Source: Acanthaster planci
Lineage: Eukaryota; Echinodermata; Asteroidea; Valvatida; Acanthasteridae
NCBI RefSeq assembly: GCF_001949145.1
Contig: NW_019091355.1
Location: 5,796,699 to 5,860,698, forward strand
Reading direction: 5' to 3'
DNA length: 64,000 nucleotides
Positions 13,301 to 24,104 of this stretch are shown piece after piece; the stretch's first letter is position 1, and every line of letters starts with the position of its first letter. The translations under genes were made by a program, and so were the position numbers. The notes below the pieces were generated by a model. The model worked only from the letters and a program-made list of their open reading frames with translations, made no database searches and was not told the origin of the DNA.

Positions 13301-16300
13301 GCAAGTCCAGCAGCTGGTTTTACAAAACTTTGCCTAACTTTGTATCTTATAACGGAAACCTTACACCACAGTGTTTTCAATTAATTTAACATCTTGGACA
13401 AGCATGATTACAGCTTTTACAATTATTGTTCTTCGGTATTACAGTAGTCATCAGTTTTCAGTTAACTGCACCTGCCATTCTGAAAAACATTTTATGTGGT
13501 TTTTTTTACAGAATCAGGCAGAAAATCTTTATGTTCTGGCACATCCAAATAAGATTTAATTACCTCAAAAACAGAGTTTTACATTTCTCATATAAACCTT
13601 GTTGAATTGAGTAATGATGAACATCGCCTGAACATTATTAATTAGGGAAACTGTCCTTTCCCAATTTGTTGAATGTGAGTTACATCACTTCAAATGACTG
13701 CATAAGTTACACTGTACATGTACTTTTTTGACAAGCTCCATACTAACGCAGTGCCTAACTTTCATGAAATTGGTTCTTATTTGTTGTGTGGCTTATGCAA
13801 CAAAATGTAGCGTAAGTGAAGTTATGCCATGACATAAAAGTTTCATGAAATCTGCTGATCCCTGAAAGATAAACAATACACAGAAAGTAAATTAGACTGA
13901 CTGGCAGAAGAGGGCGGTACAGAATTCCAGTAACTCTGATGACTTCTGACCGCACAAGTCATGCAGTTCTAATAACTTGTTTAGATTTGAGGTGACACTG
14001 CTCTGCTGTGTAGCTGTTCTGTCGATGTGTGTGGTTTTAAAAAGGATTGTTGGTAACATTTCAGGCATTTTATTTATTACCCTGCCTGTTGTCAGAGCTC
14101 TGTAGTTTATCGAGAGTGTTAAAACAGGCATTATTTACAACCCCATTTTGAGGGTTTTTCAGGTGTTGCAAAAATTTCCATATCCGTTATAAATATTCTG
14201 AGCTGTGAATACTCCAGGGAACAGTGTTAAGAATGTTCAAGGCTAGACAGGTGGGGCAATGCAGGGGCTGGTGATTAAGCACGGATGCAAGACTCCAGTC
14301 ATAATGATCTCGTGTTCAACCCACTCTGTTTTTAAACCCACATAGCAGGTGTAACCGGCTAATATTTTAAGCTATTCTCCCTTATTGGCCAATAGGTGGA
14401 GAGGCATGACAATTGTATCTATGACTACGTGGAGATACGCGATGGCCACCAAGATGACTCACCATTAATTGGCAAATTCTGCGGCTACTTGATGCCAGAG
14501 GACATCAAGTCTTCCAGTAACAAGCTGCGTGTCAAGTTTAAGTCAGACGGGACTGTCAACAAAGGGGGATTTTCAGCTGATTTTTTCAAAGGTTAATTCT
14601 TTTCGTTGCTGATTGCAATGTGAAACCTATCCTTGGTTTGCTATTGGAATTGGTAGAATGTAACAAGACTTTATGCTGTACACACAAAACTAATATTCAC
14701 AGCCAAGACTTATTGGGTAAGCCCCGAAATTAGGGTTCTATTTTTCATTTTATTGTCCCGGCCACATCTGACATTTGATTTTGTAAGTTCAGAATACATT
14801 TTCTAATTTCCAAGAATAATGAATTAATGCGAATTACCTGCCAAAGAAATAGTAATAGTTTGAAACCAATTCCAGTGATATTTCAATGTCAAATAACAAA
14901 GGTCAAATGTAACAGGGCCACAAAAAAGTCACACTCTTAAACCCCTAATTTCTAGAATTACCCTATTGCATTTGGCCAAGTTGCTCAACTTGATAGCGAT
15001 ATTTATTTCTGCATCAAACTTTAATGAATTGGGCAGGATCACAGGCACTGGATAAATTTTGGAGAGTACTGGATGTGACTCTGGATACCTTTGGAGATTA
15101 ACATCAATTTGTTTTGCTGTGTCATTTCTCTTGTTGAAGACAATGGAAACTTGGCTTGTAATTTGCATTCAGACCAAAGCTATTCAAATGAAGCCACTAA
15201 AGATTGAAGGGCACAAAATATGTTTGAAAGAAAATGCTTATCTTGTATTTGATATATCGCAAATAAGGATTGACTTTGGGAATAGCACTTATCTTGCTTA
15301 CGTTGTGATGCTTCTTTAACTGATGTGCCCATGGGCTGTGTTTATTAAACTCCAAGCAATTTGTTTCTCTGTAAACCTTCCCCATTTTTCATTTTATTCA
15401 GTGGTAAAACCCCTCTAATACTAGCTGGATGTACAAACTAGATCTGCATGTACTTAGGAAGCTGATTCACCTCCACAATCTTGTGTAGGAGGATACACAA
15501 ATTGGTATTACGTGATGCAAAATAAACGGGCACATTCATTACATATTAAAACAAATTACAGTGTGTCTTCAAGCATGATTGATGATTCCGTAGAGAGGAA
15601 CATGAATTTACCATAGTGTAAATGTATACGAATTGATTCTATTTTAACCTTCAAAAGACGATACTCTGCCAAAACTATTACTTTGCCATCTGTGGGTATT
15701 TCTGGTTAAACTTTATAAAATGCCGTAGTTTAGGTTCAAGCAACCTGAGGACTCTTCACTTCATACACGGACACACACCTGTGTAAACACGTCTTCATTG
15801 CCCTCGTGTTAATCATTCATTCTTGTTAGCAGTGTGGTGACATTTTTCTTTCATGTTCCTCCCCCCCCCCATCTTGACAAAAAAAATTCACACCTTTCTT
15901 TTTTTGTGTTTTACCTTGCAGAGGATGATGAGTGTTCAAAAAACAATGGTGGTTGTGAGCAAATCTGTGTTAATACCATCGGCAGTTACCGCTGTGAATG
16001 TGATCCTGGATTTGAGCTCAAGGCAGATGGCAAGTCTTGCGAAGGTGAGAATTAAATACTTCCCAGCAGAGTTTGGTAGCTTGCTTGATGACTCATTGGC
16101 TGGTTGGCTACCCATCCCAGGTTGACATTTGGCTGGCTTGTTGGTTGGCTTGCTGATTGGCTGGCTGCCTTTATGGTTAGTTGGTTGGCTGCTTGGCTGC
16201 CTAGCTCCCTGACTGGTTGGATACTTGGCTGGAATTAGCTTGCTGGTTTGCTGGCTGGAAGAGATAAGGCTTTTTCACACTACATCCTGTCATCCCAGAT

Positions 16301-19300
16301 TGAACTCAACCTTGGGCAAAGCCACAACCACCCTGGATGAAAATTAGATTTGATCCAGTGTGATTTTTCAACCCCGCATTCAACCTGGCATGGTTTCACG
16401 CTTGTTTCATAAAAACTAAGCTCACTAGGGCGAGTTCAACTTAAAGATGAGCACAAACGATTTCAACCAAAGTTGAAAAATCTCAACCCTTGTCCGGAGG
16501 AAGGTTGAGTTCAACCGGGGTTGAAGTCAATCTCAGAGGCAACAATGAGTGGGCACAGGGTTGAACATTTTCCGGTGTGAATTGTCGCCAGTTTTCAACC
16601 CTGCAACAGCCCTGTGTCAAGCCCAAGATTTGTCTAGTGTGAAAAGGCCTTAACTCCAATCTGACCTAGTTTAACCTTTGTTGACTCAATTTTCACTTTC
16701 TTTCCAGCAAATGTTTAAAAAGGCATTATTCAAACTTCAGCTTATGCATATTTATCCGGTGTTCCTAACGCCTTTGCAAATAAAGTAAACTATTATCATC
16801 CTTTACTTTAGTTTTAACGTATAATCTATTATATTTGAACAGTTTTTGTATTCAAATTTAACCCTATTTTATGGATCAAGTTTAGTGAGCATAGTTTTGT
16901 CGTATTTTTTTTGGTTGATTTTGTTTTTTATATATAAACAGGACCCTTAGGAATTGCATGTCTTTTCAAAACTGATGAGGCTACCCTGTATAAATAAAAC
17001 AGATAATAATAATAATAACTCCATACTCGAATTTTAATCACCAATATCCTTTGATATTGATATATTTAACAGTTGCCTGTGGTGGTTTCTTGACCAGTCT
17101 TCAAGGTAACATCACCAGTCCCTCCTTCCCTGACCTTTACCCTCGAGATAAGAACTGTGTCTGGCATCTGGTGGCTCCATCATTGTATCGTATCTCACTT
17201 CAATTCCTCAGCTTTGAGTTAGAAGGCAATGATGTAAGTACCAACAATGACAATCATATGAGTAAGTTCTGTATTTTAAGGACACAGTGTGATGAATTGT
17301 ATGGGTTTTTTTTCAAGGATTTGTCATAATGACCTAGGCAAAGCTTGAGATAGTAGATAGACAGACAAGTCGTTTTCATCTTTGAAGGTTTGCAAATATG
17401 ACTACGTGGAGGTCCGCAGCGGCCTGACAGAGGTTGGGGATCTTCATGGCAAGTTTTGTGGGGACGAGATCCCGGACACCATCACATCTCGCTACAACAA
17501 CATGAGAATAGAGTTCAAGTCGGACAGCACCGTCTCCAGACCTGGGTTCTTTGCCAGGTTCTTTGCAGGTCAGTGGGGATGATGTGATCTTTGGTGTAAG
17601 CTGCGCCCTCTGTGGGCTGCATTAAATAGGTGATGCGAACACATGCTTGTTCACTTCCAATACTGACTTGAACCTTCTATTTTACTGTGTCACCGAGCCT
17701 CCCCCCCCACCCAGGAGCAAAATTTTGTTTGATTTTTGAAAAGTAATGTAGAAAGCCCTTGGTTTTGCGTCACCCCTCAGAAAGGCCATAAAAAAGGTTG
17801 TACCAACAAGTTTTCATTTTTGGTTGACCCCTACAACAATGTTGCCTCACCCTGTCAAATGTGGTTCCAGGTCCACCCTTGTACTATGCGCTTTTATGGA
17901 CTTGTCAGCTTGAGCAATTGAAAAGCCCACTACCATATGCAATGCACAGCTTACCCGGCTGGTCCAGTTGGTCACTTCTGTTTAAGGAGCTTTAAAAACT
18001 GTCAGTGAGTGGGAAGGAATCTGAAACAAGTCCCAAACTCCGTGCAGAGCAAATGCTGCAGTGATATATTTGAATTTTTGACCCACCTGTCAAGCCCCAA
18101 AAGATAACTTTGAACAACTGTGGCCATGTGCAAAACGGGCATCCAGAGCTTTGGCTAGTATTGTCTCTGTGTATTTCCAATGAAGTGAAGACCTAGACCT
18201 AGCTCTAGACAAAAGATTTGGATGCAGCCTTTCTTTCTTTTGGGCAGGTGCTCAACTGACTATTTCATGTTGGATTTTTTTTTCCTGGGACAGATATCGA
18301 TGAGTGCGAGAAGAATAACGGTGACTGCCAGCACGTGTGTGTCAACACACTGGGAAGCTACACATGCTCTTGTAGGAATGGATTCACACTGCATGAAAAT
18401 GGCCAGGACTGTAAAGAATGTAAGCAGCGGTGTGTAATGAGTGCATCCACCTGTTGTGAAACAGCCAATCATGACAGAAGAGATTTGGGGTAGCTATGGA
18501 AGTACCCATGCCCCTACATAGTCATTTATGGGCTGTCACATGTAGCAACATAGTACTCACTTCATTATAGTCAAAAAGTACAGACAAAATTACTTTTCCC
18601 CCTTTTTTGATGTACATAAATATATGTAATCTTAGCCATTTTTCTAGCAGCACAGTAGTCAAGACAAATAAGCATCATCTCACTGTAGCTGAGAAAAAGG
18701 GGTTATCACATGTCCAAATAATTAGCACAATAATTTATGAGTGCAGAAGCAAGCTTACTCACCAACAACAAAACAGATCCTGTTTAAAATAACCCATTTG
18801 TTGTCAAGGTTTGTGGATCTGTCATAATAGGATATTATGAAATAAAAGCAGAAATTGACAGGAGGGATGTTCATTTTGATCATAATGTCCTTGCTTACTA
18901 AAGATCCAAATAAATTCCAGTTACCTTCTCTCTCTATTCCATTTGGTAATTATGGACTCGTTCTGTATTGAAAGTACTGTTGTAGCATTAAGACTGCAAG
19001 TTTAGCTGCAGATAGATTGTTTTGAATTTTTTTAACAGCTGGATGTCGTCACGATATTAGAGCCAGTCATGGCGAGATAACAAGTCCTAACTACCCGGAC
19101 AACTACCCTAAGCGCAAGGAGTGTACATGGCAAATTGTGGCCACGCCAGGACATAAAGTGGAGCTGGTGAGTTTTTTTGAGATGTGTTCCCAAAAATGAT
19201 CCAAGGGTCAAATCCCACGCTGAATTGCCTGAAAGACATGATGAAAGCCACATGAATACACCGTTTGCTTTGTACTGATTTTCAACACAGTTTGCTGATT

Positions 19301-22300
19301 TATTTCCTTTGAATGACTTCAAGAAAAGTGCATCTTATAAACTCTTTTTTTGTATAAACAAGAGATTGAGATATTTAACCCAGGTGAGATACATTTCCCA
19401 TTTGCTGTACCATTGTTTGTGTAAGTCAAGACAGAAAGGTGAAAAGGTTTTATTAGATTGACTCACTCTCAACCACCCCTCCTCATAACCACACAAGAGT
19501 CACAGGTACTTCAAAAGTTGGGGTAAACATTTGGATCAAGAAGAAGTTTTGAAATGTACAACTGACCATGCAGTTGCCTTCAAATTGAAACAGAGGTGCA
19601 TTGTGTTGATTTGTCTTAGCTAATATGTCTTCAACACTCTGCAGAGTCGAGGGGTAAGGTGTTATAGAATAGAAAGGATTTCTCTAACTTGTGATACAGT
19701 AAAATGAGATTTCCCTCTTAATTTTTTTAGCATTCCATTTTCCAGGGCAAAGTCAAGGGAAATGAAATGCTCAATGAATTACTTCTAGAGACTAATCATA
19801 CCACTTTTAGACTAGTTAATATTGATGTAAATGTCTCTTTCTCTAACCGTTTGCAGATATTCAATGATTTTGATCTTGAACATCATCTTGAGTGTGCCTA
19901 TGATCATGTAGTCATCTATGATGGAGACTCGTCGGAAGGTCATCTATTAGGCCGATTCTGTGGGACAAGAATCCCTGATCCAGTTCTAGCCAGTGCCAAT
20001 CAAATGTTCATACGATTCTTCTCAGACGCGTCTGTTTCCAGGCGAGGATTCTTCGCTTCGTATTCTACAAGTCAGTATTCTTACAAATTTTTGTCCCCCC
20101 AAAAAATGTGACTGCCATCTGCAAGCCAAAAGAATGTTTTTCTGAAGTCATGAGAAGAGCTGTCAAGATGTATGCATCTGTTGGATACAAGTGCATCAGG
20201 CCTGTACACTCTGAAGTGTACTTTGGATCAGTTTGACTCCAGTAGGAAAAAAAAAGCAAAGCTTGGTCACAACAAGGTTGCATTCTACAGCCTGGTTTGG
20301 AAGGTTTTGTCACGCTTACATGCCATCTTTGAAAAACAGGATGAAACAGCATGGCAGATTAAACTAACAGAAATAGCAATGTAAAAACTGTCAACTTTAA
20401 AAGAAATGTTTGCAGGCTGATATGGTGCATTGCCAAGGGGTCTTTATATGCCAGAGTTAGTCCACTCGCAGTTTTTCTCCATCAAGTTGGCATTTACACC
20501 AATTATTCTTCTGGTTACATGTATGACCTGAATGATGTCCAATTTGTTTCCTCAGTTTGTGGTGGTGTTCTTCAAGCTGACTATGTCCCCCAGAAACTCT
20601 ACTCTCATGCCGATTATGGCGATACTAACTATGGAAGCCAGGTTTGTCATGTTTTTGTTCCATTGTTCGCTGGCTAAAAGTCAGTTGCCAAGGGTGTTTC
20701 AGTCTGGCAGGCAATTTTGAACCTCAGATATGATCTCATATTTTAATAGTAATTGTTTAATATTCTAGCTTGCCTTGACAGCATTTCTTTCTCAACACAG
20801 TAACTTTTAAAAGTCACATAATGTACAAAGACTGGCTTGTTCTGATTGGAAGTCAGTAGATTTGCTGTGATGGTTTGCTTCAGCAAACACTGAGGAAGCC
20901 CATTTGCAGTGATGAAACTTACCCAGATTTATCCAGAAATCCGGATATCGGCACGGCAGCAGAAATATGTTTCCCGGATTTTCATTAATTTTCTGTCCCT
21001 GGTGAAATTACACGTCATAGCTAGCGTAAATCTCGTGCCGTGTCACGTAAAAATTGCGAGCAGAACGAGCTGAAGTGAGTAGTCTCTAGAACAGATCCAT
21101 CTATAGACATCACCCATGGATACGACTTAATGTGCGCATATGAAAAAGGCCCTCTTCCATTTTGGGTAGAATAGCGCCTTGAACAAAGACTAGAAGCTGG
21201 ATCTCTCATGTGCATGCGCGTTGCTACTCGTCTGACATGTTCTGTTTTGAGCCGCATGTCATGTCAAGCTGTCAAGCAAAATAATCTGCTTTTCATCCAA
21301 CAATCGGCAACATGTACAAAGTGGTAGATTGGTCACACAATGTAAAAGACATCAACAAAAATATCAGAAATGTCTTTAGTTTGAAATGGTTGGAGGAGAA
21401 GGATTGCAACGAAGATGTTTTGTCGGAGTCCGGAAAATAGACCACCCGGGATGTGCAATTTGTTCGTGGTGCAATGACGGACTCAAGTACAGCTCTTTCG
21501 GTAAGAAGGACTTGAAAAACCATGCCAAGTTAAAGAAACATGGCGAAATATGCAAGGTAAGGAACAACACACCTACCATTCCAGCCGTTTTTGCAACCAG
21601 CCGCGCCGTAGTTGACTGTGTAGATGACCCAACAGCTGCTGGTCATGTCCCAAGTAGGACCAATGACAGGCCCTTGCCTTCTGCTAGCCTTTAGTCACAT
21701 TAATTAGGTTTCAAAGTGGCACAGTTTCCTTATGTTTGGTGTATTTTCTGACCCTGTCTACAGAGATGCTAACTTCTTCAATTTAGGCCTACAAATCTCA
21801 CCTTAATCTCTTGCTGTAAACAGGAGAAAATGTCAGGAAAATGTGCCAGAAAATGCCTCAGATTGCACCACGGAGCATCTACAACCCCAAATTTCCCGGG
21901 GCCCTTAAGCAGGCCCCAGACCCCACGCCCTAGGGGCTTTGGGCTTCACGCTTCGTGCTCACATTATTACAACCACCATTATATTTCATGGTTTTTAGGA
22001 TTTCAGGATATTTGGGAAATTTTGAGTTTCGTCACTGTAATTTGAGCAAAGCTTTCTTACATTACATTTTGTCTTCTGCCTGTACCTTTGATTTATGTAT
22101 TTCATATGGGCATGGTAATCCAGTTGATCATAAGTCAGTCACAAGTTAGTCTCAAGTCACTCGCAAGTCAATCACTAATCCTAAGTCAATCACAAGTCTG
22201 CTACATGTCAATTACAAGCCAATCAGAAGTCAATCAGAAGCCAGTCACAATAAGTCCCAATCAGTTGCAAGTCAATCACAATTCAATCTCAAGTCAATGA

Positions 22301-23752
22301 CAAGGCAATCACAATTTGGTCACAAGTCAGTTAGAAGCCAGTCACCAGTCAATCACAGTCAGTCACAAGTCAATCACTAATCAATCTCAAGTCATCACAA
22401 ATCGGTCAAAAGTCAATCAGAAGCCCATCACAAGTCATTCTAAAGCTAGTCACAATGCAATCACAGTGAGCCACTAGTCACAAGTCAAACCATGTGTAAG
22501 GTCACATGAAACAAGGACAAATGCTGTTAAGGACAAGTGCTATTAAAGAAAGATGCTTCACATTGTCATAAGATGCTTGCTTGAGAACCAGTCACAACAG
22601 CCAATAAAGTATATACATTTTGTTTGAACTTTTTCCCGAGTCTATGCTTTCTCTCCATCTGAAGTTTCATCTCAAACTCCACACTCAGTTTTAGACATTT
22701 GCCGTTAGAATCAAATGCAGATGCATGGACTCCACACCTGGTTCACACAGGTGTTTTTGTCAGAGAAGATGGCACTGGCTGATGATGGAGGGTTCAACTA
22801 AGGGAACTAAATTTACAGAACTAAAGCCTGAAGTTGAAAATCATGATGGAGCTGTGAATTTAGGAGATCACCTGTATCAATGAGCACAAATGACCATACA
22901 GTGCCCTCAGTACATCTTGTATAAAGCCATGGTGCTTATTTGTCTCATTTATGACTTTTATAGGAGGATTGTGAGTGGACAATACTAGCTCCAGAAGGCT
23001 ACTCTGTTAGGCTCATGTTCCGCTCATTTGATATTGAGCATGAGACAGAATGTGACTATGACTCACTGGAAGTATTGAATGGTGACTCCTATGATGCCGA
23101 GAGAGTAGGCCGCTTCTGTGGACACAAAGTAAGTCCCGACTTGTCTAACAAGATATGATGTAACTAATTATGTGGCTATTTTAGGGAGGGTTAGCTATGA
23201 TTAAATCATATATTGTGATCTTTAAAGCCCATCATTGCTCTGTTACAAGAAGATTGGTACCATAAAAATCACTGTGTATTTCAGTTAGGGTAGTAAAATT
23301 TGTATTCATCCACCAGGTAGTTCAAAAAAAAAGGTTCCCAGTTCCAGTAAAATGTGATGAATGCGTTTTTAAAAACCTGATAGCAGTATTGATTTAGTGA
23401 TTGTGTTGTGGTTGTCACAAAATCATAAATAGAAAGCATTGTCCAACCAGCAGATGTCCTCACAATTGCTTGAAAGGTTGTGCAGGTTAGCCATGTTTAG
23501 CGAAGTCAACTGTGCAGCAAAATAGATTGTATGCATTTTACACAAGGCATACATTTCTGCCAAATCAGCGTCCATTCTGTCTATTCATACCCGTTTCATT
23601 TCACAAGCGCTTGAGAAATCATCCTTTCTGTGGTCTTGCCCAACTAGATTCCCGATGACATCATATCCGAGGGGGAGACCCTTCGTCTCATCTTCAAGTC
23701 AGATGACACCATCAGCAAGAAAGGTTTCTATGCTGAATACCAAATCAGCTAA
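7101..23752 (+). CDS. tld/BMP1-like: Tolloid/BMP1-like astacin metalloprotease, 3' part of gene (14 coding exons)
   Basis: This is a secreted zinc metalloprotease of the BMP1/tolloid family, which cleaves procollagens and chordin-type BMP antagonists. Exons: 7101-7340, 9420-9638, 11684-11806, 13151-13296, 14396-14591, 15922-16044, 17073-17233, 17388-17568, 18294-18419, 19039-19166, 19857-20070, 20556-20641, 22964-23128 and 23648-23752. All junctions are GT/AG and the phase is continuous, giving 736 residues before TAA. The order is end of astacin, CUB1, CUB2, EGF1, CUB3, EGF2, CUB4, CUB5, exactly that of full-length BMP1/tolloid and longer than short BMP1. Domain borders are phase 1, and each CUB is split by an internal intron. 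The signal peptide, prodomain and zinc site (HExxHxxGxxH) are not in the window, so the gene is cut at its 5' side. Family assignment is very secure; whether it is the BMP1 or TLL type cannot be told. Confidence 0.95.
8275..8698. mobile_element. TTAA-flanked MITE-like element, about 424 bp
   Basis: Starts TTAACCCCTTCGCGTCGGGA and ends with the imperfect inverse ACAAGGGGTTAA. About 13 of the 18 bases inside TTAA pair, including a perfect CCCCTT. It is more GC-rich than the surrounding intron. The ends fit a non-autonomous piggyBac-type element. Open frames inside it on the minus strand have no recognisable domain. Confidence 0.55.
9313..9370 (+). repeat. Perfect 29-bp tandem duplication
   Basis: Two head-to-tail identical copies of a unit starting CTTCAAGGCCTCTGTTACC lie just upstream of the CUB1 acceptor. 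Confidence 0.9.
9420..11806 (+). CDS. Tolloid CUB1 (two exons)
   Basis: Exons 9420-9638 and 11684-11806. The first starts [19 protein letters not shown] and ends in the middle of the CUB, and the second carries [10 protein letters not shown] and STDSRLW. CUB1 follows the protease directly, as in BMP1. The usual YDYVEVRDG element reads [10 protein letters not shown] here. The first acceptor is weak: eight A residues precede the AG and the pyrimidine tract lies further upstream, but this acceptor restores both the phase and the conserved first Cys. Confidence 0.9.
13151..14591 (+). CDS. Tolloid CUB2 (two exons)
   Basis: Exons 13151-13296 and 14396-14591 join in phase 0. They show CGG at the start, [32 protein letters not shown] and [12 protein letters not shown]. 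This is a canonical calcium-binding-type CUB with Asp in both YDY and SD positions. Confidence 0.94.
15922..16044 (+). CDS. Tolloid EGF1 (calcium-binding EGF)
   Basis: A single phase 1-1 exon. It encodes six Cys in EGF spacing with the calcium-binding signature DDEC at the start and the NTIGSYRC segment. Confidence 0.94.
16080..16258 (+). repeat. Degenerate (TTGGCTGG)n minisatellite
   Basis: An intronic stretch dominated by variants of TTGGCTGGC and TGGTTGGC. It directly abuts the TA-flanked MITE. Confidence 0.75.
16267..16650. mobile_element. TA-flanked MITE, about 384 bp
   Basis: The left end AGGCTTTTTCACACTA and the right end AGTGTGAAAAGGCCT are inverted repeats with one mismatch, flanked on each side by TA, the target duplication of Tc1/mariner-type elements. 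The interior repeats TTCAACC/GGTTGA motifs in both orientations, so it may fold extensively. No open frame of note. Confidence 0.65.
17073..17568 (+). CDS. Tolloid CUB3 (two exons)
   Basis: Exons 17073-17233 and 17388-17568, joined in phase 0. Motifs are [37 protein letters not shown] and [12 protein letters not shown]. The 154-nt intron between them is the shortest in the gene. Confidence 0.94.
18294..18419 (+). CDS. Tolloid EGF2 (calcium-binding EGF)
   Basis: A single phase 1-1 exon with DIDEC, six Cys and NTLGSYTC. It sits between CUB3 and CUB4, as in full-length tolloids. Confidence 0.94.
19039..20070 (+). CDS. Tolloid CUB4 (two exons)
   Basis: Exons 19039-19166 and 19857-20070. Motifs are [32 protein letters not shown] and [12 protein letters not shown]. 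Confidence 0.94.
20556..23752 (+). CDS. Tolloid CUB5 and stop (three exons)
   Basis: Exons 20556-20641, 22964-23128 and 23648-23752. CUB5 is cut by two introns instead of one, and the first (2.3 kb) is full of repeats. Motifs are [35 protein letters not shown] and [12 protein letters not shown]. The protein stops a few residues after the domain, with no long C-terminal tail. Confidence 0.92.
20930..22060 (+). mobile_element. Probable DNA-transposon remnant with BED/C2H2-like finger
   Basis: An open frame at 21386-21694 contains [10 protein letters not shown] and later [10 protein letters not shown]. This gives C-x2-C followed by H-x5-H, the layout of the BED-type fingers found at the start of hAT-like transposases and their relatives. 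No catalytic transposase core follows: downstream is GC-rich sequence near 21,890-21,950 and then simple repeat. It lies inside the tolloid CUB5 intron and could not be spliced in phase between the CUB5 exons. Element limits are approximate. Confidence 0.4.
22130..22490 (+). repeat. Tandem repeat of about 10-11 bp, (CACAAGTCAAT)n
   Basis: Some 30 imperfect copies of AAGTCAATCAC-like units in head-to-tail order, inside the CUB5 intron. Unit length drifts, and there are insertions such as AGAAGCC. Confidence 0.85.
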
Positions 23753-24098
23753 AATTTGGTCCAAGTTTTACAGTAACCAGGTCGGGCACAAGCTTTAGAC
23801 GTGGTGGTGTCAAAGATTGTCTTTTTTTTCTTAATTTGTTTCAAATTAATCAAGTTTTTCCAAGCCAGTGCTTGTGGAATAATACGAAGTGAGATGGGCA
23901 TTCAGCTATGATGTTAGATTCATGACTAATTCAATTCAAAGCCAACGTAGCTGGCAGTAAACAAATGAGACTTCAGTCTGAAAGAACAGGTCCATTTAAA
24001 GTACATGTGTGAATGTTGCTTTAAAGAGATACATTTTCCAATAGGTATTTGGATTTTTGGATGTACCATTTGTACTAAGGTTATGCACTCTGTTGTGC

Positions 24099-24104
24099 AT
24101 TAAA
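24099..24104 (+). terminator. Candidate poly(A) signal of tolloid (ATTAAA)
   Basis: ATTAAA lies about 350 nt after the stop. An AATAAA at 25,143-25,148 is an alternative. Confidence 0.3.

Noticed and set aside
22130-22490. Regular short repeats that might suggest a CRISPR-like array
   Set aside because: The units are about 10-11 bp without unique spacers and the genome is eukaryotic. It is a minisatellite.
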